Shown here one piece after another: positions 40,912 through 53,770 of a stretch of 64,000 nt of DNA; the stretch's first letter is position 1, and the number at the start of each line of letters is the position of its first letter. The DNA is from Bacteroidales bacterium (GTDB lineage Bacteria > Bacteroidota > Bacteroidia > Bacteroidales > VadinHA17): positions 1-64,000 of the forward strand of contig WXFD01000018.1 in NCBI GenBank assembly GCA_009877105.1. The letters are read 5' to 3'. The notes under the pieces were generated by a model that did no database searches, was not told where the DNA came from, and saw only the letters and a list, made by a program, of their open reading frames with translations. The translations under genes were made by a program, and so were the position numbers.

Positions 40912-42747
40912 ATGAAAAGGCAAATTATCTCCCTGTTGTTTTACAGTGCCTTCTGGCTGTCGTTCTTCATCGTTGCAAGAAGCTATTTCCTGGTCTCTCA
41001 TTGCAGTGAGGCATCTGGCGCAGGATTCACTACAATGGCTGGAACTTTTACCCACGGAATCAGGCTCGACATTTCTGCCACTGGCTATATCCTGATTCTT
41101 CCCCTATTGGCATCGATACTGTTTGTATGGTTCAGCGGTAAATGGTTCAGTGCATTCATGAAATGGTATACCCGGATCGTTTTGCTGGCCGCTTCAGTAA
41201 TCATTGTTGTTGATTCGGTCCTCTATATTTACTGGGGATACAGGATGGATTTCACACCATTTATGTATCTTAAAACCCCCAGGGAAGCGGCTGCTTCTGT
41301 AAGCATCCTGAAAATATTCCTGATGTTGCTCGCCATTCTGTTGCTTGCAGGTACTGCCGGTATAATATACAACAAATTATTCAGGAGCTGTTTCAGCAAA
41401 CCTGTCAACCGCAGCCATAGGTTTGCGGCCACACTGCTTTTCATGCTCTTGTCCGGTTCTCTGATAATACCGATTCGCGGCGGTCTTGGGGTGGCCCCGA
41501 TTTATGCCGGTTCAGTGTATTTCAGCGAAAACATGTTTGCCAATCACGCTTCGGTAAATGTGGTATGGAATGTCGGCAGCTCCTTTGTCAACCGTAAGCC
41601 TGCCAGTAATCCATATGTTTTCGCAGATAAGGATGAAGCAGAAGAGATTACCAGGTCACTCACAATAAGTAATGGCGCAACTGAAATGGTTTTAACCACT
41701 GCCAGGCCCAATATTCTCATCATCATTCTTGAGAGCTTTGGAAATGCACTGATCGGTCCTCTTGGCGGCGATCCCCTGACAACACCCTGCCTCAATAAAA
41801 TGATAGAAGAGGGATTGGTCTTTACAAATTTCTATGCTTCGGGAAACAGGACAGATAAGGCCCTGCCGGCTATACTGAACGGCTATCCGGCCCAACCGTC
41901 TGTCTCAATAATAAAAGAGGCCAAAAAAACACAGTCGCTTGAAAGCCTTGTAAGGGTCATGAATGGCATGAACTACCACTGCTCCTTCTGGTATGGAGGG
42001 GATATAGACTTTGCCGACTTCAGGTCATTTGTTATCAGCTCAGGGTTCAGTGAGATCATAACAAAGGATAATTTCAGCAGGTCGGACTTCAATTCAAAAT
42101 GGGGGGTACATGATCATGTGTTTTTTGAGGCACTTCGTGATTCAATGCAATATGTTAAGGAACCATTCTTCCGGGTAGCGCTTACCCTTTCAAGCCATGA
42201 GCCGTTTGAGGTGCCCATGAAGCCGGTTTTTGAAGGCAGGGATAATCTGACAAAGTTCAGGAATTCCGTTTATTACACCGACAAGGCATTGGGAGATTTT
42301 ATCGGATGGGCACAGACTGCTGAATGGTGGCATAATACACTTGTGATACTTGTTGCCGATCATTGCAGGCGGAATTCACTTGATGAACTTGTGTATTCGC
42401 CGGAGATATACAAGATACCCATGCTTTGGCTGGGAGGGACCCTCAGGGTGCACGGCAGGAGAGTGGCAAAGCTTGGATCCCAGGTCGATATTCCTGTAAC
42501 CCTGCTCCGTCAGCTTGATACGTATAGCAATTTCAGTTTCGGTAAGGATCTTCTGTCAGATGATTCCAGATCCTTTGCTTTTTACACGTTCAAGGAAGGA
42601 TTTGCATTCCTTACCGATTCATCTGCCTATATCTATGATCATCAGCTGGGAAAACCTGTTGTTGAGGAGGGAAAAAATCCGGAATATGCCGGCATGCTCG
42701 GAAAGGCATATCTTCAGGTGCTGTATGATGATTATCTTAAAAGATAG
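40912..42747 (+). CDS. LTA synthase-like membrane sulfatase
   Basis: The 611-residue protein has about five transmembrane segments in the first 190 residues, then an extracytoplasmic alkaline-phosphatase-superfamily domain like lipoteichoic acid synthase and phosphoglycerol or phosphoethanolamine transferases. The metal site and nucleophile are suggested by NILIIILESFG (Glu) and ASGNRTDKALPAI (Thr). Further metal residues are in SSHEPFEVP and VADHCR. In Gram-negative Bacteroidota such enzymes are likely to modify lipid or glycan headgroups in the envelope; the exact acceptor is unknown. Confidence 0.85.
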   Translation: MKRQIISLLFYSAFWLSFFIVARSYFLVSHCSEASGAGFTTMAGTFTHGIRLDISATGYILILPLLASILFVWFSGKWFSAFMKWYTRIVLLAASVIIVVDSVLYIYWGYRMDFTPFMYLKTPREAAASVSILKIFLMLLAILLLAGTAGIIYNKLFRSCFSKPVNRSHRFAATLLFMLLSGSLIIPIRGGLGVAPIYAGSVYFSENMFANHASVNVVWNVGSSFVNRKPASNPYVFADKDEAEEITRSLTISNGATEMVLTTARPNILIIILESFGNALIGPLGGDPLTTPCLNKMIEEGLVFTNFYASGNRTDKALPAILNGYPAQPSVSIIKEAKKTQSLESLVRVMNGMNYHCSFWYGGDIDFADFRSFVISSGFSEIITKDNFSRSDFNSKWGVHDHVFFEALRDSMQYVKEPFFRVALTLSSHEPFEVPMKPVFEGRDNLTKFRNSVYYTDKALGDFIGWAQTAEWWHNTLVILVADHCRRNSLDELVYSPEIYKIPMLWLGGTLRVHGRRVAKLGSQVDIPVTLLRQLDTYSNFSFGKDLLSDDSRSFAFYTFKEGFAFLTDSSAYIYDHQLGKPVVEEGKNPEYAGMLGKAYLQVLYDDYLKR

Positions 42748-42784
42748 ATCCCTGTGTTTCAGCCAGTGTCAGGCTCTGTTCCCG

Positions 42785-42806
42785 GATCTTTTATTCATAA
42801 AAGATC
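42785..42806. terminator. A/T-rich inverted repeat between convergent genes
   Basis: GATCTTTTAT (42785-42794) and ATAAAAGATC (42797-42806) form perfect 10-bp arms around a TC centre. The repeat overlaps the ftsE stop codon and follows the sulfatase gene by 37 bp. It could act as a bidirectional terminator, although the two-base loop and A/T stem make this uncertain. Confidence 0.4.
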
Positions 42807-43511
42807 AAGCTCAATTTCCTCATCTTCCCTGACCTCGAACACTTTGCCGTTTTCACATTTAATGGTTCTCGCCGGGAACTTTTTCAGGATGGTATGGTTA
42901 TGTGTTGCGATCATTACTGCCCGGCCGGTGGAACTGATATCCCTCAGAAGCCTGATTATTCCTTCCGAGGTTTCCGGATCGAGATTTCCCGTTGGCTCAT
43001 CGGCAAGTATTATGTCGGGATCATTTAGCAGTGCACGTCCGATGACAACGCGCTGTTGTTCACCTCCCGAAAGCTGGTGAGGCATTTTGTATCCCTTCAT
43101 TTCGAGACCAACCTTTCCCAGTACCTGATCTATCCTGTCGGCTATCAGATTTTTATCCTTCCAGCCGGTTGCCCTGAGGACAAATTCAAGATTATCGTTT
43201 ACGGTTCGGTCGATGAGCAGCTGAAAATCCTGGAATACAACCCCGATCTTCCTGCGAAGAAAAGGTATTTCCCCGGGCTTTATTCCCGAAAGGTCGAAGC
43301 CGGCTACAAATCCGCTTCCTTCCCTGAGCGGAAGCTGGGCATTCAGCGTCTTTATCAGGCTTGTTTTGCCGCTGCCGACCTTTCCAACCAGGTACAGATA
43401 CTCCCCTTTGCAGATACTCAGGCTCACATCCGATAAAACCAGATTGTCCTGCTGCCATATTTTACATTCCTTCAGGTCAATAATTCTCTCGTATGTAGGA
43501 GACTCTTCCAT
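42795..43511 (-). CDS. ftsE: FtsE-like ABC transporter ATPase
   Basis: This ATPase (238 aa) matches FtsE, the cytosolic partner of FtsX that controls peptidoglycan hydrolases at the division site. It has Walker A GKVGSGKTSLIK, the signature LSGGEQQRVVIGRAL, Walker B IILADEPTGNLD and a switch His in MIATHNH. The start at 43511 (MEESPTYERI) is preferred to an upstream ATG 16 codons earlier. No ftsX gene is adjacent; in Bacteroidota ftsE and ftsX are often separated. A LolD-like ATPase is the alternative identity. Confidence 0.8.
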   Translation of the reverse strand: MEESPTYERIIDLKECKIWQQDNLVLSDVSLSICKGEYLYLVGKVGSGKTSLIKTLNAQLPLREGSGFVAGFDLSGIKPGEIPFLRRKIGVVFQDFQLLIDRTVNDNLEFVLRATGWKDKNLIADRIDQVLGKVGLEMKGYKMPHQLSGGEQQRVVIGRALLNDPDIILADEPTGNLDPETSEGIIRLLRDISSTGRAVMIATHNHTILKKFPARTIKCENGKVFEVREDEEIELDLL

Positions 43512-43739
43512 CTTGATTGTTTGGCAACGCAAATTAGTGAAAGAATTGATAACTAACATTTATATGTTGATAAAATCCGTAATAAAGCCCTGAATGAGGC
43601 GTTTTATAATTGTATTTTTGCATGTATCTGAGAAATCAGGAAATAGGTTTCAGATGGCTTATTATCAGTATTTTACTTATCGACCTCAGGTTCCTGTACC
43701 GGGGATTTGCGGAAGCTGACCGGCCAAAAATTCGAAGTT

Positions 43740-46700
43740 ATGAATAAATTGAAAATCCTGCTGGTATCATTTATTATGATCATGCCGGGTATGGCGGCTA
43801 ATGCCCAGATGTCATTTTCCGAAAACGATTTTGATTCTGAGTTCAACAGGGGAATGGATTTGTTTTACAAAGAAAAATATGTTCCTGCGATTAAATATTT
43901 TGACTCGTACATCAGGAACGGAGACAAGGCAGAAAAGATTCGCATGGCCGAGGCCGAATATCATGCAGCATTGTCAGCCCTGAGACTTTTCAATCCTGAT
44001 GCTGAGTACAGGATGCGGACTTACCTGAAAGCTCATCCTGAAAGTCCGAGGATCAATGAAGCATATATGTCGCTCGGAGATTATTTTTATCAGAACAAGA
44101 ATTACCGGAGGGCCTCGGAATACTACGGATCAGTAGACCGGATGGAACTGAAAAGTTCGCGGCTGCCCGAATATTCATTCCGCTACGGGTATTCCCTCTA
44201 TATGAAAGGCGATAAACAGAAAGCACAACTCATGTTTGCCGAAATCAAGGATATTGACACGGAATATACACCCCCTGCAATTTATTACTATTCCCAGATA
44301 GCTTACGAGGATAAAATGTATGAAACCGCACTTGAGGGTTTTTCAAGGCTTAAAGATGACGAAACCTTTGGTCCGATTGTGCCCTTTTATATCATCCAGA
44401 TTTTATATCTCAACAAAGACTACGACGAAATTCTGAGAACCGGTCCGGATCTCCTCCAGTCGGCACCGCCTGAACGGGCAGTGGAGTTATACCGTTTTAT
44501 CGGGGATGCAAATTACAAAAAGGAAAATTACAGGGAGGCGCTGAAATACCTTGAGCAGTATGCTGCAAAGGCAAAAACGACCGAAAGGGAAGACAAATAC
44601 CAGCTTGGATACTGTTATTACAAAACCGGGAACTATGACAGGGCAATCCAGGTGTTGTCTTCAACCTCAGCAAAATCAGATGCCCTCAGTCAGAACATAT
44701 GGTATGTCCTGGGTGACTGCTATCTGAAAACGGGCGACAAGAAGAGGGCACAGTTTGCTTTCGGACAGGCTTCGCAGATGAATTTTGACAACAATCTTAA
44801 AGAAGATGCACTTTTTAATTTTGCCAAGCTTACCTATGAGACTTCATCTTCTCCCTTCGGTGAAGCCATCGCAGCCTTCCAGGAATATATTGAACTTTAT
44901 CCTGCTTCCGACAAGATAGAAGAAGCTTATAATTATCTTGTTGCTACATTTTCGGAGATCAGGAACTATAAAGCCGCAATAACTGCCCTCGACAGGATCA
45001 GGAACAAGGATGGCCGGCTTGGGGAGGCTTACCAGAGAGTGGCTTTCTTCCGCGGGCTTGAACTATTGAAGAATATGGAAGTCGAAGAATCAATAACCAT
45101 GTTCAACAAATCGCTTTCATACGGGAAATATAACCGTGACCTGATGGCAAGAGCCACATACTGGAGAGGCGAAGCAGAGTACAGGTCAGGCAAATATGAA
45201 GGGGCCAGGGATGATTTTGAAACCTTTCTGGGCATACCCGGTGCAGCCCGCCTGGGTGAATATGCTCTGGCAAGGTATAATCTGGCCTATTCTCAGTTCA
45301 ACCTTCAGAATTATCCCGGTGCCCTCGCCAGCTTCAGAAGCTTTGAATCGGAGGCTCCAAATGCCAAACCGGAGATACTCACAGATACGAAAATCAGAAT
45401 AGCTGACTGTTACTTTATTACGACCAACTATCCCATGGCAATCAGCTACTATGACAAGGTTATAGAGAGTGGCAGGACCGATGCAGACTACGCCATGTAC
45501 CAGAAAGGATTCTGTCTTGGGCTGAGTAATAATCAGAAGGGAAAGATCGATATACTGACCTCACTCATTTCACGATACCCGAATTCATCGTATGTGCCCA
45601 GTGCGATTTTTGAAAGGGGCAGGGCTTATGTTGCCCTGGAGGATTTCAAGCGGGGAGAGTCTGATTTCATTAATGTCATTGCCAATTATCAGTCCAGCGC
45701 TTTTGCACCTCGGGCAACCATCCAGCTTGGTTTGCTGTATTTCAACCTTGGCGAGAATGAAAAATCCATTGCACAGTTCAAAAAAGTAATCGAGAATTAC
45801 AAATCAACACCCGAGGCACGTTATGCACTGACCGGCCTTAAAAATGCCTACGTTGAGATAAATGACGTGGAAGGTTATTTTTCATACGTGAAGACGATCG
45901 GTTACGGTGATGTCAGTGCAACTGAAAAGGATTCACTGCTCTATGCCTCGGGAGAGAATCTTTATATGGAAAGGAAATATGACCGCGCTGCTGAAGTTTT
46001 CAGGAACTATCTGCGTGAGTTCTCATATGGCAGTTTCAGGCTCAACGCCCAATTCTACCTGGCTGAATGCCTGATGTCGTCACGCGGCAACAGGGATGAG
46101 GCACTGACATTGTACAGGCAGGTCGCAGAAGTTCCCAACAATCCGTTTCTCGAACAGGCCCTGATTTCAGCTGCGGATTTGCTTTATGAAAGGGAGGAGT
46201 ATGCGGAGGCTTCCGGATATTATGAAAGACTGGAAAAGACTGCTGTTACTTCCGATATGCGGGTTGCAGCCCTGAAAGGACAGCTTAGGGCAGCCTACCA
46301 GGAAGGAGACGCCCGGAAAAGCATCGAAGTGGCACGGAAAATCAGGAATTCTGCCGGTATGCCGGAAGAACTTAACCGGGAAGCTGTTTTTATCAGCGCC
46401 AAGGCTCTTTACAGTCTGAATCAGTATGATGAGGCACTGGCCGATTTCAGAAAGGTGGCAACGGAAATAGTAAGTATCGAAGGTGCCGAATCGAAATACA
46501 GGGTGGCTGAAATACTCTTTTTGAGAGGCAATACCGATGAAGCTGAAAAAGTGGTTAACCAGTTCATCGGTCAGAATTCACCACACCAGTACTGGATGGC
46601 CAAAATGTTCCTGTTACTTGCCGACATCAGCATAAAAAAAGGGGATACACTGCAAGCAAGAGCTACATTGCAAAGCCTAAGGGAATATTACACCATAAGT

Positions 46701-46760
46701 GATGACGGAATCCTTGACGAGGTCAGATCAAAGCTGGCAGGGATGGATGAAGGAAACTAA
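43740..46760 (+). CDS. Large tetratricopeptide-repeat protein
   Basis: The protein (1006 aa) has a signal peptide (ending near AANAQ) and is otherwise almost wholly TPR-like helical repeats, with recurring A-x-x-Y-Y and G-x-Y-x-x-A patterns of 34-36 residues, such as DYFYQNKNYRRASEYYG and GYCYYKTGNYDRAIQVL. The start at 43740 is chosen because the 11 upstream codons disrupt the signal peptide. It is probably a periplasmic scaffold. The next gene, 184 bp downstream, codes an outer-membrane beta-barrel-like protein, and gyrB follows, so the first two may work together in the envelope. No enzymatic domain is seen. Confidence 0.85.
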   Translation: MNKLKILLVSFIMIMPGMAANAQMSFSENDFDSEFNRGMDLFYKEKYVPAIKYFDSYIRNGDKAEKIRMAEAEYHAALSALRLFNPDAEYRMRTYLKAHPESPRINEAYMSLGDYFYQNKNYRRASEYYGSVDRMELKSSRLPEYSFRYGYSLYMKGDKQKAQLMFAEIKDIDTEYTPPAIYYYSQIAYEDKMYETALEGFSRLKDDETFGPIVPFYIIQILYLNKDYDEILRTGPDLLQSAPPERAVELYRFIGDANYKKENYREALKYLEQYAAKAKTTEREDKYQLGYCYYKTGNYDRAIQVLSSTSAKSDALSQNIWYVLGDCYLKTGDKKRAQFAFGQASQMNFDNNLKEDALFNFAKLTYETSSSPFGEAIAAFQEYIELYPASDKIEEAYNYLVATFSEIRNYKAAITALDRIRNKDGRLGEAYQRVAFFRGLELLKNMEVEESITMFNKSLSYGKYNRDLMARATYWRGEAEYRSGKYEGARDDFETFLGIPGAARLGEYALARYNLAYSQFNLQNYPGALASFRSFESEAPNAKPEILTDTKIRIADCYFITTNYPMAISYYDKVIESGRTDADYAMYQKGFCLGLSNNQKGKIDILTSLISRYPNSSYVPSAIFERGRAYVALEDFKRGESDFINVIANYQSSAFAPRATIQLGLLYFNLGENEKSIAQFKKVIENYKSTPEARYALTGLKNAYVEINDVEGYFSYVKTIGYGDVSATEKDSLLYASGENLYMERKYDRAAEVFRNYLREFSYGSFRLNAQFYLAECLMSSRGNRDEALTLYRQVAEVPNNPFLEQALISAADLLYEREEYAEASGYYERLEKTAVTSDMRVAALKGQLRAAYQEGDARKSIEVARKIRNSAGMPEELNREAVFISAKALYSLNQYDEALADFRKVATEIVSIEGAESKYRVAEILFLRGNTDEAEKVVNQFIGQNSPHQYWMAKMFLLLADISIKKGDTLQARATLQSLREYYTISDDGILDEVRSKLAGMDEGN

Positions 46761-46944
46761 ATTGCTTTTATGACGTATCTGACTGATGCAGAAATATGAT
46801 CCGCATGATTGACCAGAAACACAGAAACGAATGAATATAAACGCTTTCAGTAATGCGTGGATCCCTGCCCGACGGATAAGACGGACATCCGGACTTTTAA
46901 AGAAAAATTATACGGATGATAACAGAATCAGAAAACAACAAGCC

Positions 46945-48672
46945 ATGACGATAAAAAATATTATATCAGCCACTCTTTCAATCATAATTCTGTTTTCCCC
47001 CGACCTGGCAGCACAGAAAAAAGAGCAGGACCTCCGGAGAGAGATTACCTTGTATAACCCATATAAGCCTTCACTGGCTGATTTTAAGAAAAAAAGCTAC
47101 CTGCCTGAAATTGATGATACCGTCAGGGTAATCCCGAGGTTCAGTTACAATGTGCTGTCGAGGCCTTATTCACCCGAGTTCAGCATCAGTACAATAAAGC
47201 CTGCGGCACTTCTTTCTGATCCGCTGCCAAAGCTTTACAAGGGTTATGTAAAGCTTGGGCTGGGCAATTATGCAACACCACTGGCGGAACTCAGCATTTC
47301 AAGTCACCGTTCAAGACAGGGAGCCATCGGCCTTTATGGCAGGCATCTTTCCTCTTTCGGAAAACTCCCCCTACGGTTCTTTCCTGAAAGAGTTTTTGCA
47401 GGTTTTATGGATAACGAAGCATCAATATATGGAAAGAAGTTTCTGGGAAACAGCATCCTGGGACTTTCCGTGGATTATGACCAGAAAACCAGGTATGCAT
47501 ACGGCTTCAAAACAGATGAACCTGCATATCTCTATAAGCCTGATAAGAAGGAAATTAAAACTGGATATTATGATGTGGGAGTAAAAGCAGTATTTTCATC
47601 AGCTAATCTTGATTCTGCAGATTTTTCCTACGATTTCAGCCTGTCGCACGATTACTTCAATTATTCAAAATATCGTACCTTCAACCATACTGCCTTTTCC
47701 GGTGAAATGGCCAAATCCATTGAAAAGCTGTACGCAGGCGCCATTCTGGATTTTGATTATTACAAGATGGCCGACTCGTTGCATATGAAACCCAGGTACA
47801 TTTTTCACGCAAATCCTTTTATCCGCAGATCAACAGGACAATGGAACTTCAATCTCGGGTTAAGGTTCGTGCTGGCCCGGGATATTGAAAGCTCCGCCAG
47901 GCCTTATTTTTATCCGGATATTGGCTTTGGCTTTACCATCGTGCCCGAATACCTGGGATTCTTTACAAAGCTTGACGGCAGGCTTGAGAATAACGATCCC
48001 CTGAATATGTTTTCACTCAATCCCTTCCTGCGTCCCGACACTCTCTTCAGGATGAAAAACACTGATCATTCCATTGCGATATCTGCAGGGCTTAAAGGAA
48101 ACAGCGGCATGGGGGGAAGCTATGTGCTGTCAGCATCATTTTCACATGTTAATGACCTAATGTTGTTTGCCAATATAGCCCATCCCGATACCCTGGGACA
48201 TATTGAAAGGGGCAATTACTTTGTTCCAAGGACAGATGATGCCGAGATCCTCAATATTCACGGAGAACTGAGCGGAAATATTTCTGAAAGGCTTAAATTC
48301 CTGACATCGGGTAACTTCTATTCTTATACGCTGGCATTCAACAGCCATCCATGGGGTAAGCCCGTATGGAACGGAAGTTTTGAGCTGAAGTATAATCTTC
48401 GGGACAAGATACTGGCCGGAGCGGGACTATCCCTGCTTGGCAAGAGATATTTCCTGGTACGGCAAAGTTCAACCGGCTGGGCCACACTGTCTGACGAAGT
48501 GATTGAAACGCCTGCCCATTTTAACCTGAGCCTGAGTGCAGAGTACCGGTATACCAGAATACTGTCATTCTGGGTGAAAGTCAATAATATTTCCACAAGA
48601 CGGTATTATGAATTGGCGTTTTATCCCTCGCAGATGTTCAGTTTGATGGCCGGTTTCAGCTACAGCCTCTGA
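46945..48672 (+). CDS. Outer-membrane beta-barrel-like protein
   Basis: The 575-residue protein has a signal peptide (MTIKNIISATLS, cleavage near LAAQ), then alternating hydrophobic and polar residues with many aromatics, as in beta-barrels (for example YGKKFLGNSILGLSVDYDQ). The last residues, SLMAGFSYSL, end with a hydrophobic beta-strand. The start at 46945 is chosen over one 38 codons upstream because of the signal peptide. The layout resembles the barrel part of TonB-dependent receptor-like proteins without a plug domain. The preceding TPR gene may be its partner. No cargo can be assigned. Confidence 0.7.
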   Translation: MTIKNIISATLSIIILFSPDLAAQKKEQDLRREITLYNPYKPSLADFKKKSYLPEIDDTVRVIPRFSYNVLSRPYSPEFSISTIKPAALLSDPLPKLYKGYVKLGLGNYATPLAELSISSHRSRQGAIGLYGRHLSSFGKLPLRFFPERVFAGFMDNEASIYGKKFLGNSILGLSVDYDQKTRYAYGFKTDEPAYLYKPDKKEIKTGYYDVGVKAVFSSANLDSADFSYDFSLSHDYFNYSKYRTFNHTAFSGEMAKSIEKLYAGAILDFDYYKMADSLHMKPRYIFHANPFIRRSTGQWNFNLGLRFVLARDIESSARPYFYPDIGFGFTIVPEYLGFFTKLDGRLENNDPLNMFSLNPFLRPDTLFRMKNTDHSIAISAGLKGNSGMGGSYVLSASFSHVNDLMLFANIAHPDTLGHIERGNYFVPRTDDAEILNIHGELSGNISERLKFLTSGNFYSYTLAFNSHPWGKPVWNGSFELKYNLRDKILAGAGLSLLGKRYFLVRQSSTGWATLSDEVIETPAHFNLSLSAEYRYTRILSFWVKVNNISTRRYYELAFYPSQMFSLMAGFSYSL

Positions 48673-48792
48673 TGCCGGAACAACCGGCATGCAGCATCTT
48701 CAGCGGCATTGACTGGATCTTCCGGGGATTGACAGCAGCTTCCGGCATTATTATCTGATTCATATGCCCGCTCCCGCGTCTCCTCTCTCTTC

Positions 48793-48950
48793 CACTCACA
48801 CTCACACTCACTCTCACACTCACACTCACTCTCACACTCACTCTCACTCTCACTCTCACTCTCACACTCACTCTCACACTCACTCTCACTCTCACTCTCA
48901 CACTCACTCTCACACTCACTCTCACACTCACTCTCACTCTCACTCTCACA
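48793..48950. repeat. CACTCT/CACTCA short tandem repeat tract
   Basis: About 158 bp consists of irregular runs of the six-base units CACTCT and CACTCA. All reading frames stay open across it and give Ser-His-Thr, Ser-Glu-Cys or Arg-Val-Ser runs, so open frames here are artefacts. It lies 120 bp after the outer-membrane protein gene and about 80 bp before the candidate gyrB -7 element. Tracts of this type can change length by slippage. Confidence 0.9.
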
Positions 48951-49028
48951 CCTTCTCATTGTTGATTTCTTTGAGAAATTGTGCATTACTTTTAACAATC
49001 GTTTAACTAAAGGCAGTTTAATTATTGC

Positions 49029-49036
49029 TATCTTTG
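49029..49036 (+). promoter_or_regulatory. Candidate -7 element of gyrB
   Basis: TATCTTTG is an exact match to TAnnTTTG. The nearest TTTA (49002-49005) lies 23 bp upstream, slightly too far for an ideal -33. The leader to the gyrB start would be about 155 nt. Confidence 0.4.
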
Positions 49037-49178
49037 TGGCGATTATTAAGAAGCTTTACATCAGTGATTTACGGTAGAAATAATTTGCTGGCGCACGTGT
49101 TTACAACTGTTGTCGCTGGCTATTGCTGTAGCCGTGAAAAACCGGAGTAAGGCAGGACTGATAAATTCTGAAAGATGA

Positions 49179-52276
<3,098 letters not shown>

Positions 52277-52333
52277 TGATCGTTGGCAAAAGTCGCAAAT
52301 ATAGTTTATTGTCAGGAAGAATCTGCTAAAAAG

Positions 52334-53770
52334 TCAGTTTTGCAATATAGTCTCTTTCAATATTTCTTCTATCCCCGATACGATCCTGCGCGGCGGACCT
52401 GAAAAATTGTTTATTATGATACTGAAGGCGAGAACACGGCCCGACATTGTTTCAATATATCCCGCGTAACTGCGGGTTCGCGTCAGTGATCCGCTCTTGG
52501 CCCTTAACCGGGAGCTGAATACAGGATCTTTGAAATACCCCGCCAGCGTGCCGTCTTTACCTGCCCGGGGAAGCGATGAAATGAACTGATTGAAATATGA
52601 CTCCCTGTTCACTGCGTAGCACAGGAGAGAGACCAATGTCCTGGCACTTACAGCATTGAATGGTGACAAACCGCTCCCGTCCTCAATGAACACACTTTTT
52701 GTATTTATTCCTGCCTCTTTCATAAACTTCAATACAATGCCTGTTCCGGAAGCAGTTGATCCGTTGTTCATGAAAACCCGGCCCAGCTCTCTCACCAGGT
52801 GTTCCGCATAAAGGTTTACGCTTTCATGATTCAGTATCCGTATTATGCTGTCAAGCCGGGGAGAATTTGTCCGGGCTATGATTACAATATCCCCGGGAAC
52901 CCTATTCTCAATTCTTGAGGTTGAAGGGCCTCCCTGGATTCTTATTCCTGCTGAATCCAGTCTGTTCCTGATAATACTGGCCAGCAAACGGGGAGGATCA
53001 GGTATTGAAGCCCGAAGAACAAAATCATTTCTGTTTACAGGGATGGTTCCTGAAATCCAACCTGTATTACTGTAAGGAGCGGCATAAACATAGCCATTGT
53101 CGGTGCTGCCTTCGGCCCGGAGTTTGTTTGTCAGTTCAGTTGCCGCTTCCGGCGGATTGATCCTGGTTATCCGGGGAATCGTGCCGGTACCTCCTGTCCG
53201 GAAATGGACCTCATAGGTGTTGTCAAAAACCGACAATCCGAAGGCTCCGGCACCATAATAATTTCCAAGATCTTCCCACAGCCATTTTGAGGGAACCGGC
53301 TCGTTGTCGTACCGCGAATCATCAACAATGACTTTTCCTGCAATTTCCCTGATCCCTGCTTTTCTGATCTCACCGATCCAGTCATTTATGAAATCACCAT
53401 AATGATCCCTGAAGTATGATGATCCGAGAGCCGGATCCCCTCCTCCGGTTATAATGATATCTCCCTCCAGTTTGCCGGTTCTTTTGTCGAGGATACCTGT
53501 GTAGCCCAGGCTTGTCGTAAAGGTGTAGGCGGGGCCGAGCAGCTCCAGTGCGGCAAGGGAAGTAATGAGTTTCATTGTCGAGGCAGGCATTAGGCTTTGC
53601 GTGGGATTATATTCAAAAACCGTGTTTCCGCTTCCCGCATCAAGGATACACATTGACACCGATGCACCCGACATTGAGGAATCTGACAGTATCAGGTCAA
53701 GCGCTTTTTCCTGCCCGTTCAGGTTAAGAACGATATGTATACTTATTATTATTATCAGCTTCCTGTACAT
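52334..53770 (-). CDS. dacB: D-alanyl-D-alanine carboxypeptidase/endopeptidase (PBP4 type)
   Basis: This 478-residue protein resembles the PBP4/DacB family (peptidase S13), which trims peptidoglycan peptides in the periplasm. It has a signal peptide, the active-site SxxK motif in PASTMKLITSLAAL, the second motif in IEDGSGLSPFNAVS and a KSG motif in RAKSGSLTRTRSYAGY. The domain I insertion typical of the family (about 90-260) is present. Its start overlaps the stop codon of rlmN by 1 bp, so the two are co-transcribed. Confidence 0.9.
   Translation of the reverse strand: MYRKLIIIISIHIVLNLNGQEKALDLILSDSSMSGASVSMCILDAGSGNTVFEYNPTQSLMPASTMKLITSLAALELLGPAYTFTTSLGYTGILDKRTGKLEGDIIITGGGDPALGSSYFRDHYGDFINDWIGEIRKAGIREIAGKVIVDDSRYDNEPVPSKWLWEDLGNYYGAGAFGLSVFDNTYEVHFRTGGTGTIPRITRINPPEAATELTNKLRAEGSTDNGYVYAAPYSNTGWISGTIPVNRNDFVLRASIPDPPRLLASIIRNRLDSAGIRIQGGPSTSRIENRVPGDIVIIARTNSPRLDSIIRILNHESVNLYAEHLVRELGRVFMNNGSTASGTGIVLKFMKEAGINTKSVFIEDGSGLSPFNAVSARTLVSLLCYAVNRESYFNQFISSLPRAGKDGTLAGYFKDPVFSSRLRAKSGSLTRTRSYAGYIETMSGRVLAFSIIINNFSGPPRRIVSGIEEILKETILQN

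Noticed and set aside
48656..49006. Long open frames on both strands with Ser-His-Thr, Arg-Val-Ser or Ser-Glu-Cys runs
   Set aside because: They are a by-product of the CACTCT/CACTCA tandem repeat, which has no stop codon in any frame; there is no gene-like content.
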